DNA of 64,000 bases, taken from Streptomyces flaveolus. GTDB taxonomy: Bacteria; Actinomycetota; Actinomycetes; Streptomycetales; Streptomycetaceae. Position 1 is the stretch's first letter; the number at the start of each line of letters is the position of its first letter. Positions 24,236 through 34,984 of this stretch are shown piece by piece. The stretch lies in contig NZ_JNWV01000031.1 of the NCBI RefSeq assembly GCF_000716535.1, forward strand, positions 106,584 to 170,583, given 5' to 3'. Both the position numbers and the translations under genes were made by a program. A model generated the notes under the pieces. That model was given only the letters and a program-made list of their open reading frames with translations, ran no database searches and was not told the DNA's origin.

Positions 24236-24877
24236 TCACCTCGCGTCCGGTGCGCCGGGCGTGTCCCGGCGGCTCGGCACGATGCCGTCCACCAGACCGT
24301 AGGCGACCGCCCCGGCGGCGTCCAGGATCAGGTCACGCTCCAGATCCTCGTGGACCTGCCCGGCCGTGCGCCCCGTGTGCCGCGCGAGCATCTGCGCGAG
24401 CGTCGCGCGGATCCGGGTCAACTCCTCCGCCTGGATGAGCAGGTCGCTGGGCTGTCCGCGCACCGGCTCGGGCAGCGCCGGCTGCTCGATCACCATGCGG
24501 GCGCCGGGCAGCGTGAACCTCTTGCCCGGGGTGCCGGCCGCGAGCAGCACCGCGGCCGACGCGGACGCCTGCCCCAGGCAGTAGGTCGCCACGTCGCAGC
24601 CGACGTACTGCATCACGTCGTAGATGGCCGCCATGGCGTCGAACGAGCCGCCCGGCGAGTTGACGTACAGCGTGATGTCCCGGTCCGGCGCCGCGTGTTC
24701 GAGGTACATGAGCTGTGCCGTGACGTCGTTCGCCGCCGCGTTGTCGACCGGCGTGCCGAGGAAGACGATCCGGTCCTCGAAGAGCTTCGCGTACGGATCG
24801 AGGGTGCGTACGGCGCTCCCGGTGCGCTCGGTGAACTCGGGCAGGACGTGGCGGGCGGACGGTCGGGACATGGACAT
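24236..24877 (-). CDS. ClpP-like serine protease homologue with degenerate triad
   Basis: 213 residues, full ClpP length: [41 protein letters not shown], and [21 protein letters not shown]. Aligned without gaps to E. coli ClpP through [18 protein letters not shown], the catalytic Ser position (Ser97 there) is Ala106, flanked by Ser105 and Ser107. The catalytic His of the MIHQP motif is Glu131 (MVIEQP). Asp of the ERD motif is kept. It may be catalytically weak or inactive, or use a shifted Ser. ATG 24877 has GAGGAGGGG upstream. Operon with the 101-residue gene; a TGTAC/GTACA palindrome lies upstream. Confidence 0.88.
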   Translation of the reverse strand: MSMSRPSARHVLPEFTERTGSAVRTLDPYAKLFEDRIVFLGTPVDNAAANDVTAQLMYLEHAAPDRDITLYVNSPGGSFDAMAAIYDVMQYVGCDVATYCLGQASASAAVLLAAGTPGKRFTLPGARMVIEQPALPEPVRGQPSDLLIQAEELTRIRATLAQMLARHTGRTAGQVHEDLERDLILDAAGAVAYGLVDGIVPSRRDTPGAPDAR

Positions 24878-24924
24878 ACCCCTCCTCACGGCGGAGCCAC
24901 CTTCGGTGGGCTCTCTGTAAAAAA

Positions 24925-24939
24925 TGTACAGCACGTACA
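24925..24939. promoter_or_regulatory. TGTAC-N5-GTACA palindrome between clpP-like and protease genes
   Basis: Perfect arms TGTAC and GTACA with centre AGCAC, 48 bases upstream of the clpP-like ATG and 132 bases upstream of the divergent protease gene. AT-rich (TGTAAAAAATGTACAG). Unlike the palindromes recalled for ClgR (GTTCGC-type) or PopR (TTCTGCC-type); regulator unknown. Confidence 0.5.
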
Positions 24940-25070
24940 GAACGCAGGGGGTCGGCTGCGGTAACGACTCATCAGGACAGCGCGTGGTCGCGCGCCTAAG
25001 CTGGAGGTGTAAGCGATCATTTCCGGGCTGGTCCCGGTGGGTGCCGCCCGTCGTCGGAAGGCTCCACGCC

Positions 25071-26159
25071 GTGGGTGCGAAAGTAAGAGCCGCGCTCGTC
25101 GGAACAGCGGTCGCGTCATTGGTCATGGGCGGAACGGTGGCGAACGCGGCCCCGGCGGACGTTTCGCCGCAGGACATCTTCGAGGAGGCCGCGCCGGGCA
25201 CCGTCCACGTGGTGGGCAAGACCCGGGCGGGAAGTGGCTTCATCTACGACGCCGACAAGGGGCTCATCGTCACCAACGCGCATGTCGTCGCGGGGGAGAA
25301 CGCCCTCAAGGTCGTCGTCCAGGACAAGGGGGAGATGCCCGTCCGGATCCTGGGCACCGATCCGTGCGAGGACGTCGCCGTCCTGCAGTTCAGTACGCCG
25401 CAGGAGGACCTCAAGGGGTTGGAGTTCGCCGACAGCCGCGACGTCAAGGCCGCCGACGCCGTCACGGCCATCGGCTACCCGACGTCCTTCGAGAAGAACG
25501 TGGAGGCGCAGAAGCCCGTCTACACCGCGGGCAGCGTCCAGTCGCCGAACGTGCCGGCGGATCCCTCGCCCTCCCTGCCCCACTACGCGGAGACGATCCA
25601 GCACTCCGCCACCATCAACCCCGGGAACTCCGGAGGGCCGCTGCTCGACGCCGACGGCAAGGTGATCGGCGTGAACACCCTCGGGAACCCCGAGGCGCAG
25701 GGGCAGTACTACTCGATCAGCAGCGACCACGTGCGCCCGCTGCTGGACGGGCTGGCCGCCGGTGACAGACACAACGACCCCGGTTGGCTGGTCGGCTCGC
25801 TGGACGACCCGGAACTCAGCTCCACCTACCGCGACGATCCCAAGGCGGAGCGGCTGGTGGCCGACACGCAGGAGCGGTTGCTGAAGGACGGCACCAGCGG
25901 GCTGTTCGTGGAGGACGTGGCGACCGACTCGGAGGCGGCCAAGGCCAACCTGGAGATCGGCGACGTGATCACCGCGGTCAAGGACACTCCCGTGGCCACG
26001 GTCGGCGACCTCTGCGACGTCCTGCAGTCCGCGACTCCCGGGGAGAAGCTCCCGCTCGAAGGCAAGTACAGCCTCAATGCCGGCGCGACCACGGACGAGG
26101 GCCACGTCACTCGTTTCGGTGAAGACTGGAGCACCGATCTGCTCCTGCCGAAGAAGTAG
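25071..26159 (+). CDS. Secreted trypsin-like serine protease with PDZ domain (HtrA-like)
   Basis: 362 residues. Signal peptide ~1-27 ([22 protein letters not shown]). Protease domain with His71 (VTNAHVVA), Asp101 (CEDVAVLQ) and Ser187 ([11 protein letters not shown]). A PDZ-like domain at ~275-345 includes [24 protein letters not shown], broken by the final Asp-rich tail. HtrA/DegP-type extracytoplasmic quality control is likely. GTG 25071 starts the signal peptide; the long frame upstream reads through the promoter region and has no start. Divergent from the clpP-like gene. Confidence 0.9.
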   Translation: MGAKVRAALVGTAVASLVMGGTVANAAPADVSPQDIFEEAAPGTVHVVGKTRAGSGFIYDADKGLIVTNAHVVAGENALKVVVQDKGEMPVRILGTDPCEDVAVLQFSTPQEDLKGLEFADSRDVKAADAVTAIGYPTSFEKNVEAQKPVYTAGSVQSPNVPADPSPSLPHYAETIQHSATINPGNSGGPLLDADGKVIGVNTLGNPEAQGQYYSISSDHVRPLLDGLAAGDRHNDPGWLVGSLDDPELSSTYRDDPKAERLVADTQERLLKDGTSGLFVEDVATDSEAAKANLEIGDVITAVKDTPVATVGDLCDVLQSATPGEKLPLEGKYSLNAGATTDEGHVTRFGEDWSTDLLLPKK

Positions 26160-26190
26160 GTCCCGCGGGGGCGCCCCGTAAGCTGGGGGT

Positions 26191-26469
26191 ATGGCCTACG
26201 AGATTCCGGTGACGCAAGCCAGAGCTGAACTCGCCGACCTGATCAACCGGGTCGTGTACGGCGGTGAGCGCGTTGTCGTGACCCGGCACGGCAAGCCGCT
26301 GGTCGCGCTGGTCTCGGCCGCCGACCTGGAGCGGCTGGAAGCGCTGGACGAGCAGGCCGGGGAGCAGGTCATCAGCTCGGTGTCCGGGGTCCGCGAGCCC
26401 CGTTCCGCGCCGCGCGGACAGCAGCGCTTCGGTATCGCGGCGGAGCACCGCCGGCCCGGCACCTCCTGA
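26191..26469 (+). CDS. Phd/YefM-family antitoxin (solitary)
   Basis: 92 residues. Residues 1-60 match Phd/YefM: YEIPVTQARAELADLINRVVYGGERVVVTRHGKPLVALVSAADLERLE. This dimer binds DNA, while the C-terminal tail (PRSAPRGQQRFGIAAEHR) would bind a toxin. No RelE/Fic/Doc-like toxin gene follows before ureA, so it is orphan or an independent regulator. The TAAGCT at 26179-26184 lies 7 bases before ATG, so the message may be leaderless. Confidence 0.85.
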   Translation: MAYEIPVTQARAELADLINRVVYGGERVVVTRHGKPLVALVSAADLERLEALDEQAGEQVISSVSGVREPRSAPRGQQRFGIAAEHRRPGTS

Positions 26470-26544
26470 GCCCGTCCGCGCGCGAGCCCACGTCTCCGTC
26501 TCTGCACGAACCCATAGCGCGGTCATGCGCGCGTCAAGGTCTGG

Positions 26545-26560
26545 TTAACGTCGTTGAAAC
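26545..26560 (+). promoter_or_regulatory. GlnR-like box upstream of urease operon
   Basis: TTAAC-GTCGTT-GAAAC matches GTnAC-n6-GAAAC except its first base, with a perfect GAAAC half. A weak third half (TCAAG) lies 11 bases upstream, in phase. TAGCCT at 26571-26576 is a candidate -10. GlnR control of ureA is known in S. coelicolor, so nitrogen control is likely here. Confidence 0.65.
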
Positions 26561-26716
26561 TCCGGCGTTCTAGCCTGCCGATCCACGCCACCAGGGGTTT
26601 TTCTGCCCGGATTGAGGAAGCTCCGGGGATTTGTCTGTGTGTTACATCTGTCCCCGTCGTGGTGGCCGCGGCAACCGGACCCCGCACGGTCCGGAGCGAG
26701 GACTGTGAGGTGGGAC

Positions 26717-27019
<303 letters not shown>

Positions 27020-27028
27020 GGGGCCGCG

Positions 27029-27340
27029 ATGATTCCCGGAGAGATCCTGTTCGCGGACGACCCCGTCGTCTGCAACGCGGGCCGCGAGGTCACCCGGCTG
27101 ACCGTCCTCAACGCCGCCGACCGTCCGGTCCAGGTCGGCTCCCACTACCACTTCGCCGAGGCCAACCCCGGCCTGGAGTTCGACCGCGCCGCAGCCCGCG
27201 GCAAGCGGCTGAACGTCGCCGCCGGCACCGCCGTCCGCTTCGAGCCCGGCATCCCCGTGGAAGTCGAGCTCGTGCCCCTGACCGGCGCCCGGATCGTGCC
27301 GGGGCTGCGCGGGGAGACCGGAGGTGCCCTCGATGCCTGA
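27029..27340 (+). CDS. ureB: Urease beta subunit
   Basis: 103 residues. Typical start [20 protein letters not shown], core [17 protein letters not shown] (H near 39-41) and [17 protein letters not shown]. Structural subunit placing gamma and alpha. It begins 9 bases after ureA and overlaps ureC by 8 bases. Confidence 0.97.
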   Translation: MIPGEILFADDPVVCNAGREVTRLTVLNAADRPVQVGSHYHFAEANPGLEFDRAAARGKRLNVAAGTAVRFEPGIPVEVELVPLTGARIVPGLRGETGGALDA

Positions 27341-29054
27341 GATCTCCCGCGCCGCCTACGCCGACCTGTTCGGGCCCACCACCGGCGACCGGATCCGCCT
27401 CGCCGACACCGACCTCCTCATCGAGATCGAGGAGGACCGCTCCGGCGGCCCCGGGGCCTCCGGCGACGAGGCGGTCTTCGGCGGCGGCAAGGTCATCCGC
27501 GAGTCCATGGGCCAGTCCCGTGCCACCCGCGCCGAGGGCACCCCCGACACCGTGATCACCGGTGCCGTCGTCGTCGACCACTGGGGCGTCGTCAAGGCCG
27601 ACGTCGGCATCCGCGACGGCCGGATCACCGCCCTCGGCAAGGCCGGCAACCCGGACACCATGGACGGCGTCCACCCCGGCCTGGTCATCGGCCCCGAGAC
27701 CGAGATCATCGCGGGCAACGGGCGCATCCTGACCGCCGGCGCCATCGACGCCCACGTCCACTTCATCTGCCCGCAGGTGGCCGACGAGGCGCTGGCCTCC
27801 GGTGTCACCACGCTGGTCGGCGGCGGCACCGGACCCGCCGAGGGCTCCAAGGCCACCACGGTCACCCCCGGCCCCTGGCACCTGGCCCGGATGCTGGAGG
27901 CGATGGAGGCCTACCCGGTCAACGTCGGCTTCCTCGGCAAGGGCAACACCGTCAGCCACGAGGCGATGCTCTCCCAGATCCGCGGCGGCGCCGTCGGTCT
28001 CAAGCTGCACGAGGACTGGGGCTCCACGCCCGCCGTCATCGACGCGGCGCTCACGGTCGCCGACCGCACCGGCATCCAGATCGCCATCCACACCGACACC
28101 CTGAACGAGGCCGGGTTCGTCGGCGACACCCTCGCCGCCATCGCGGGCCGGGGCATCCACTCGTACCACACCGAGGGCGCCGGCGGCGGCCACGCCCCGG
28201 ACATCATGACGGTCGTCTCGCAGCCGAACGTCCTGCCCAGCTCCACCAACCCGACCCGGCCCTTCACCGTCAACACGACCGAGGAACACCTCGACATGCT
28301 GATGGTGTGCCACCACCTCAACCCGGCCGTCCCCGAGGACCTGGCGTTCGCCGAGTCCCGGATCCGCCCCTCCACCATCGGCGCGGAGGACATCCTGCAC
28401 GACCTCGGCGCGATCTCGATCATCTCCTCCGACTCCCAGGCGATGGGGCGGGTGGGCGAGGTGATCCTGCGCACCTGGCAGACGGCCCACGTCATGAAGC
28501 GCCGGCGCGGTGCCCTGCCGGGCGACGGCCGCGCCGACAACCACCGGGTACGGCGCTACGTCGCCAAGTACACGATCAACCCGGCGCTCGCCCAGGGCCT
28601 CGCCGCCGAGATCGGCTCCGTCGAGACCGGCAAGCTCGCCGACCTGGTGCTGTGGGAACCCGCCTTCTTCGGGGTCAAGCCGCTCCTCGTCATCAAGGGC
28701 GGGCAGATCGCGTACGCGCAGATGGGCGACGCCAACGCCTCCATCCCCACCCCGCAGCCGATCCTGCCCCGGCCGATGTACGGCGCCATCGGCCGGGCCC
28801 CCGCCGCCAACTCCGTCAACTTCGTGGCCGGCCCGGCGATCGAGGACGGGCTGCCGGAACGGCTGGGACTCGGCAAGCGGTTCGTGGCGATCGAGTCCAC
28901 GCGCGCGGTCACCAAGGCCGACATGCGCGAGAACGACGCCCGGCCGGACGTCCGGATCGACCCCGACAGCTTCGCCGTGCACATCGACGGCGAACTGGTC
29001 GAGGCCACCCCGGCCGCCGAACTGCCCATGGCCCAGCGTTACTTCCTCTTCTAG
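27333..29054 (+). CDS. ureC: Urease alpha (catalytic) subunit
   Basis: 573 residues. Bi-nickel ligands and active site are all visible: HVH in [11 protein letters not shown] (near 136), the carbamylated Lys in GLKLHEDWG (near 220), [16 protein letters not shown], the mobile-flap MVCHHLNP with the catalytic His, and Asp in [13 protein letters not shown] 27333 was chosen for GGAGG 8 bases upstream; GTG 27324 is less likely. Overlaps ureB by 8 bases and shares TAGTG with ureF. Confidence 0.98.
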   Translation: MPEISRAAYADLFGPTTGDRIRLADTDLLIEIEEDRSGGPGASGDEAVFGGGKVIRESMGQSRATRAEGTPDTVITGAVVVDHWGVVKADVGIRDGRITALGKAGNPDTMDGVHPGLVIGPETEIIAGNGRILTAGAIDAHVHFICPQVADEALASGVTTLVGGGTGPAEGSKATTVTPGPWHLARMLEAMEAYPVNVGFLGKGNTVSHEAMLSQIRGGAVGLKLHEDWGSTPAVIDAALTVADRTGIQIAIHTDTLNEAGFVGDTLAAIAGRGIHSYHTEGAGGGHAPDIMTVVSQPNVLPSSTNPTRPFTVNTTEEHLDMLMVCHHLNPAVPEDLAFAESRIRPSTIGAEDILHDLGAISIISSDSQAMGRVGEVILRTWQTAHVMKRRRGALPGDGRADNHRVRRYVAKYTINPALAQGLAAEIGSVETGKLADLVLWEPAFFGVKPLLVIKGGQIAYAQMGDANASIPTPQPILPRPMYGAIGRAPAANSVNFVAGPAIEDGLPERLGLGKRFVAIESTRAVTKADMRENDARPDVRIDPDSFAVHIDGELVEATPAAELPMAQRYFLF

Positions 29055-29728
29055 TGTCCAGGGCAGCACTGCTCGTCCTGGCCGACGGCCGCTTCCCCGC
29101 CGGAGGGCACGCGCACTCCGGCGGGGCGGAGGCCGCCGTCAAGGCGGGCCGCATCACCGACGCGCCGACCCTGGAGCGGTTCTGCCGGGGCCGGCTGCAC
29201 ACCTCCGGGCTGGTCGCGGCGGCACTCGCGGCGGCGGCCGTCCTCGGCGCCGACCCGGGCGAGCTGGACGCGGCGGCCGACGCGCGGACGCCGTCCCCGG
29301 CCCTGCGGGCCGCCGCGCGGCGCCTCGGCCGACAGTTGCTCCGGGCCGCCCGGGCGACCTGGCCGTCCGCCGAACTCGACGCCTTGGCCCGCCGGTTCCC
29401 CAAGGGCGCCCATCAGCCGGTCGTGCTCGGTCTCGCCGCCCGGGCGGCCGGACTCACGCCCGAGGACGCGGCCCACTGCGCGGTGTACGAGAGCGTGAGC
29501 GGGCCGGCGACGGCCACCGTGCGGTTGCTGAGCCTCGACCCGTTCGACGCGACCGGAGTCCTCGCCCGGCTGGCGCCCGAACTGGACCGCGTGGCCGACA
29601 CCGCCGTGGAGGCCGCACGGAGAGTGGCTGACGCGGGGGTCGACGCGCTGCCCGCGGCGTCCGCGCCCCTGCTGGAGGTGGGCGCGGAGTGGCACGCCGG
29701 CTGGCCCGTGCGGCTGTTCGCGTCATGA
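29054..29728 (+). CDS. ureF: Urease accessory protein UreF
   Basis: 224 residues. The GTG start shares its G with the ureC TAG (TAGTG), a strict coupling. ALLVLADGRFPAGGHAHSGGAEAAV is the UreF opening, followed by an all-helical body; FDATGVLARLAPELDR and the hydrophobic tail GAEWHAGWPVRLFAS are typical of actinobacterial forms. UreF acts with UreG and UreD to load nickel into urease and gates GTP hydrolysis. Confidence 0.93.
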   Translation: MSRAALLVLADGRFPAGGHAHSGGAEAAVKAGRITDAPTLERFCRGRLHTSGLVAAALAAAAVLGADPGELDAAADARTPSPALRAAARRLGRQLLRAARATWPSAELDALARRFPKGAHQPVVLGLAARAAGLTPEDAAHCAVYESVSGPATATVRLLSLDPFDATGVLARLAPELDRVADTAVEAARRVADAGVDALPAASAPLLEVGAEWHAGWPVRLFAS

Positions 29729-29785
29729 GCTCGCCCACCCGCCCGACTCGCTCGGCTGAAGACTGACCCACCCCAGGAGCCGTAC

Positions 29786-30450
<665 letters not shown>

Positions 30451-30463
<13 letters not shown>

Positions 30464-31218
30464 CCGTCACCGGGGTCCGGGGAAGCGCCCGGATCGTCGC
30501 CCGCCCCGACGGCCGCGGCGGTACGGCCCTGCCCGTCCTGGACGGCGAGGGCCCGCTGGCGCCGCGCCGCACCCGGTCGGCCGGAGCCGAGGCGAGGGTC
30601 ATGGTCGTCGGCGCGATGAGCGGGCCGCTCGGCGGCGACCGCTTCACCCTGACCGCACGGGTGGAGGAGGGCGCCCGGCTGCACGTCGGATCGGCCGCCG
30701 CCACCCTCGCCCTGCCGGGCCAGGCCAAGGGCGAGGCCCGGTACGACGTCCGGCTCGACGTGGCCTCCGGTGCCGAACTGCGCTGGCTGCCGGAACAGTT
30801 GATCTCCGCCGGCGGGAGCGACCTGCGCGTCACCACCCGGGCCGACCTCGCCGCCGGCGCCCGGCTCGTGCTGCGCGAGGAACAGGTGTTGGGGCGGACC
30901 GGGGAGCAGCCCGGGCGCCTCACCAGCCGGCTCACCGTGCGGGTCGCGGGCCGGACCGTACTGGACCAGGAGCTGGCCTGCGGCCCCGGCGCGCCGGGCG
31001 GCTGGGACGGGCCGGCCGTGCTGTCGGGGTTTCGTGCGGTGGGACAACTCGTCGTCGTGCGCCCTGAGTTCGCGGCAACACCGGTGGCCGCGCGGATGCT
31101 GGGGGAGTACGCCTCGCTGGTACCCCTGGCGGGCCCCGCCGCCCTCGTCACCGCCGTCGCGCCGGACGCGCTGCGACTGCGCGGGCTCCTGGACGAGGCA
31201 CTGACCGGGCTCGGCTGA
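30451..31218 (+). CDS. ureD: Urease accessory protein UreD/UreH
   Basis: 255 residues. GTG 30451 overlaps ureG by 13 bases. Conserved beta-strands [34 protein letters not shown] and [16 protein letters not shown] match UreD. It is a scaffold for UreF/UreG during nickel insertion. Last gene of the urease operon; no ureE is present in this stretch. Confidence 0.93.
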
Positions 31219-31374
31219 CGCATCCGGCGAAGTGTCCGGGCAGTTCGAGGAACCGAACATGATCATCCGGTTATCGGATTGGTAAAGATAGGTGTCGACC
31301 CCTGTTCTCAGCCGACTCACAGCCGAGAGGATCCCCGCCTGACAACTCACAGCGAGGTACGGGGAGGGGCCCAC

Positions 31375-32970
31375 TTGAGGGAGAACAGACCGAAGAGCCG
31401 CCTGATGGCACTCGGTTCCGCTGGAGCACTCGTCACCGCCACCCTGATCGCCGGCGCGGTCTCGGCACCCACGGCCGGTGCCGCCGGCCGGCCCGCGCAG
31501 GACCGGGAGGCCAAGGGCGTCGAGATCGCCGCCGCCCGGGCCGCCAAGGCCGGCGTCAAGTGGCAGGACTGTCCGGCCGACTGGGGGCTGGAGAAGCCCA
31601 TCCAGTGCGGCTGGGTCAGCGTGCCGCTCGACTACGCCCACCCCTACGGCAAGCAGATCAAGCTCGCCGTGGACCGCATCGGCAACACCGGCACCAAGAA
31701 GGAACGCCAGGGCGCGCTCGTCTACAACCCGGGCGGGCCCGGCGGCTCCGGCCTGCGCTTCCCGCGCCGGGTCACCACGAAGGCCCCGGTCTGGGCGAAC
31801 GTCGCCAAGGCCTACGACTTCGTCGGCTTCGACCCGCGCGGCGTCGGCCACTCCGCGCCCATCTCCTGCGTCGACCCGCAGGAGTTCGTCAAGGCACCCA
31901 AGCTGGACCCGGTGCCCGACAGCGAGGCCGACAAGACCGCGCAGCGCAAGCTGGCCCGTGAGTACGCGGAGGGCTGCGCCGAACGCAGCGGCGCGATGTT
32001 GCCGCACATGACCACGCCGAACACCGCGCGCGACCTCGACGTCATCCGCGCCGCCCTGGGCGAGAAGAAGCTCAACTACCTCGGCGTCTCCTACGGCACC
32101 TACCTCGGCGCCGTCTACGGCACGCTCTTCCCCGGCCACCTCCGCCGGATGGTCGTGGACAGCGTGGTCAACCCCTCCCGCGAGAAGATCTGGTACGAGG
32201 CCAACCTCGACCAGGACGTCGCCTTCGAGGGCCGCTGGAAGGACTGGCAGGACTGGGTCGCCGCCAACGACGCGGCCTTCCACCTCGGCACCACCCGCGC
32301 CGCCGTCCAGGACAAGTGGCTCGAACTGCGCGCCACCGCCAAGAAGAACCCGATCGGCGGGGTCGTCGGCCCGGCCGAGCTGATCTCCTTCTTCCAGAGC
32401 GCCCCGTACTACGACTCCTCGTGGGTGCCGGTGGCGACGGTCTTCAGCAAGTACGTCGCCGGTGACACCCAGGCGCTGGTCGACGCCGCCGCCCCCGACC
32501 TGTCGGACACGGCCGGCAACATCAGCGCGGAGAACGGCAACGCCGTCTACACCGCCGTCGAGTGCGCCGACGCCAAGTGGCCCACGAGCTGGCAGAAGTG
32601 GAACCGGGACAACACCCGGCTGCACAAGGACCACCCGTTCATGACCTGGGCCAACGCCTGGATGAACCTCCCCTGTGCCACGTGGCCGAGCAAGCAGCAG
32701 ACCCCGCTCGAGGTCAAGACGCACAGCGGACTGCCGAAGGTCCTGATCGTGCAGTCCACCCGTGACGCCGCCACCCCGTACGCCGGCGCCGTCGAACTGC
32801 ACAAGCGCTTCAAGGGCTCCCGCCTGATCACCGAGAAGGACGCGGGCTCCCACGGCGTGACCAGCCTGGTCAACCCCTGCATCAACCAGCGCGTCGACGC
32901 CTACCTGCTCGACGGCTCGCTGGACGGCAAGGACGTGACCTGCGCCCCGCACGCCACGCCCAAGCCGTGA
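31375..32970 (+). CDS. tap: Secreted tripeptidyl aminopeptidase (alpha/beta hydrolase)
   Basis: 531 residues. Secretion signal ~1-40 (RLMALGSAGALVTATLIAGAVSAPTAGA). Nucleophile Ser in GVSYGTYLG near 225; oxyanion region YNPGGPGGSG; catalytic Asp (STRDAATPY) and His (DAGSHGVT) near the end, with the CATWPSKQQTP cap segment. Resembles Streptomyces Tap (S33 family) that releases tripeptides from secreted proteins. TTG 31375 has GGGGAGGGG upstream; ATG 31405 is an alternative. The upstream AT-rich stretch 31270-31300 may be its promoter. Confidence 0.92.
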   Translation: MRENRPKSRLMALGSAGALVTATLIAGAVSAPTAGAAGRPAQDREAKGVEIAAARAAKAGVKWQDCPADWGLEKPIQCGWVSVPLDYAHPYGKQIKLAVDRIGNTGTKKERQGALVYNPGGPGGSGLRFPRRVTTKAPVWANVAKAYDFVGFDPRGVGHSAPISCVDPQEFVKAPKLDPVPDSEADKTAQRKLAREYAEGCAERSGAMLPHMTTPNTARDLDVIRAALGEKKLNYLGVSYGTYLGAVYGTLFPGHLRRMVVDSVVNPSREKIWYEANLDQDVAFEGRWKDWQDWVAANDAAFHLGTTRAAVQDKWLELRATAKKNPIGGVVGPAELISFFQSAPYYDSSWVPVATVFSKYVAGDTQALVDAAAPDLSDTAGNISAENGNAVYTAVECADAKWPTSWQKWNRDNTRLHKDHPFMTWANAWMNLPCATWPSKQQTPLEVKTHSGLPKVLIVQSTRDAATPYAGAVELHKRFKGSRLITEKDAGSHGVTSLVNPCINQRVDAYLLDGSLDGKDVTCAPHATPKP

Positions 32971-32989
32971 CCGTGCCGACACGGTGACG

Positions 32990-33020
32990 AGGGGCGGCCG
33001 GACCTTCCCGACCGCCCCTT
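32990..33020 (+). terminator. Terminator after tap
   Basis: Hairpin with arms GGGGCGGCCGG and CCGACCGCCCC (one mismatch) around ACCTTC, 20 bases after the tap stop, followed by TTCCCC. Confidence 0.6.
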
Positions 33021-33042
33021 CCCCGTGCCCCCGTCCCCGCCG

Positions 33043-34061
33043 CTACGCCGTGGGCCAGGCGTCCTCCGCCGCGTAGTCGAACGGGTCCGGACAGGCCCGG
33101 GCGAGCAGCGGAAAGACCTCCCGCCAGTCCCGGCCGCGCAGCGCCCCGGTCAGCCGCTCCACCGTCTCCGGCAGGCTCTCGGCGTACGACACCACCGGCC
33201 GGTAGCCCAACTCCCGCTCGGCGGCCGACATGTCGCACACCACCGGCCGCGGCACCGACCACGGCGTCCGACCCACCGGGCCGGCCGGCGGCCCGTCGAC
33301 GTACACGGTCCGGGCCTCCACCCCCATCACGGCGTCGATCGCGGCACCGATCCCGGCGACCGTCGGCGCCTGACCGTCACAGGCGTTGAGCACCCCAGAG
33401 CCCGGCCGGGCCGCCGCCAGCCGCACCAGCTCGGCGATGTTCCGGGCACTCGCCGGATGGAACCGGCTCTCACCCGGTACGCCAGCACCCGGCCCTGCCG
33501 ACCGTCCAGATTCCGCCGCACGAAGTACAGCTCCCGCGGCAGCGGGCTGTACGGCCCGTGCACCGCGCCCGCCCGCAGCACGGTGACCGGCGAGCCGACG
33601 CCGGCACCGAGGAGTTCCCGCTCCAGCGCGGCCTTGCGGGCGCTGTAGGTGGCCTCACCGGGAGCGACCGTCGGCTGGGTCTCGGGGACCGGCACCGGGT
33701 AGTCCGGGAAGCCGTCCGGCTCGCCCATCGCGTCGAAGCCCCGTCCCGCGCCGTCCTCGTACACGGCCACACTGGAGATCACCACCGCCGAGCCGACCCG
33801 GCCCGCGAGCCCCGTCACCTGCCGCGCGCGCCCCGCGTCGTAGGCGACCACGTCGACCAGCGGATCGCAGCCGTCGTCCACCACCGCGGCCAGGGCCGTG
33901 TCGTCGGCATGATCCAGCCGGACGGTCCGCAATCCGTCACCCCACGCCGTGTCCCGGCCGCCGCCGCGCGAGGCGGCCGTCACCTCCCAGCCGCCCCGCG
34001 CCGGCGCCACCACCGGACGCCCGATCTGCCCGCTCGCCCCGATCACCACAGCTGTCCTCAT
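33043..34061 (-). pseudogene. NAD-dependent epimerase/dehydratase, frameshifted
   Basis: Minus-strand gene split by one frame change near 33473-33475. The 5' part (34061-33475) encodes AVVIGASGQIGRPVV, ISSVAVYEDG and TYSARKAALE (the Y-x-x-x-K motif). After VLAYRV the frame reads into Arg/Pro-rich nonsense, while the normal sequence ESRFHPASARNIAELVRL continues in the next frame, reaching a normal end at 33043. Reading one extra G in the GGG run restores it. It is either a real inactivating deletion or a base-call error in a short homopolymer. The restored protein of ~340 residues is an SDR family epimerase-like enzyme. Confidence 0.75.
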
Positions 34062-34119
34062 GCGCCGAGCCCAGGCATCCGGCCCCGGCCCGCCGCCCTC
34101 TTTCTGCCGATGGCGGAGA

Positions 34120-34842
34120 TCAGCTCAGCGGCGCCCGCGGGAACCTGCGCCTGGCGTTCTCCTCCGCCGCCTGCCGTTCCTTGACGACGGCCGCGTACTC
34201 GTCGACGTACTCCTGCCCGGAGAGCGTCAGGATGGCGTAGACGATCTCGTCGGTGACCGCGCGCAGCACGGCCTTCTCGTGCTCCATGCCGGCATAGCGC
34301 GAGAAGTCCAGGGGCTCGCCGAACCGGATGGTCACCGGGCGGATCCTGGGGACGACCTTCCCGGGCGGCTGTGCCTCGAACGTGCCGATCATCGCGCACG
34401 GCACGACCGGGACGCCTGCCCTGAGCGCCATGACGGCGACCCCGACCTTGCCCTTGTACAGCCTGCCGTCGTGCGAACGGGTGCCCTCCGGATAGATACC
34501 GAGCAGCTCCCCCTTGCGCAGTACCCCGAGCCCCTCACGGATCGCGGCCTGCCCCGCCTCCTTGCCGGAGCGGTCCACCGGGATCTGACCGGCGCTGCGG
34601 AAGAAGAACGCGGTGAGCCGGCCCTTCACCCCGGGGCCGGTGAAGTACTCCGCCTTGGCGAGGAAGGTGATGCGGCGTTTGAGTATCGCCGGCATCAAGA
34701 AATGGTCGGAGAACGACAGGTGGTTCCCGGCGATGATCGCCGGCCCCGACGCGGGCACGTGCTCCAGGCCTTCGATCCGGGGCCGGAAGACCACTCTGAG
34801 CAGCGGGCCCAGGACCACGTACTTGAGCAGGTAGTAGAACAC
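34120..34842 (-). CDS. 1-acyl-sn-glycerol-3-phosphate acyltransferase (PlsC-type)
   Basis: 240 residues. HX4D catalytic motif NHLSFSD near residue 48, then EYFTGPGVKGR and ELLGIYPEGTRSHDGRLYKG (motif III). N-terminal membrane-facing region YYLLKYVVLGPLLRVVF. It acylates lysophosphatidate to make phosphatidate. GTG 34842 follows GGAGCGAGCC; a longer frame adds 35 residues without family support. Tail Arg/Glu-rich (VKERQAAEENARRRF). Confidence 0.9.
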   Translation of the reverse strand: MFYYLLKYVVLGPLLRVVFRPRIEGLEHVPASGPAIIAGNHLSFSDHFLMPAILKRRITFLAKAEYFTGPGVKGRLTAFFFRSAGQIPVDRSGKEAGQAAIREGLGVLRKGELLGIYPEGTRSHDGRLYKGKVGVAVMALRAGVPVVPCAMIGTFEAQPPGKVVPRIRPVTIRFGEPLDFSRYAGMEHEKAVLRAVTDEIVYAILTLSGQEYVDEYAAVVKERQAAEENARRRFPRAPLS

Positions 34843-34984
34843 GGCTCGCTCCTCACTCGGCCGGCTCCCCTTGGAACCGGCGTTTTCCCAGGTCAACCCG
34901 GGATTACGGGCACGGGCTGATGCACACTTGCCGTCATCTGTAGCCATGTTGGTGCGGTCTTATGCTGACCCTTGCCGAATGCGG

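Noticed and set aside
24924..25070. 49-residue N-terminal extension of the PDZ protease
   Set aside because: It covers the promoter and palindrome, and the typical signal peptide begins at GTG 25071.
29729..29785. Possible ureE between ureF and ureG
   Set aside because: Only 57 bases without an open frame.
33327..34061. Treating the two epimerase frames as two genes
   Set aside because: Each is incomplete; joined with one base they give one family-length protein.
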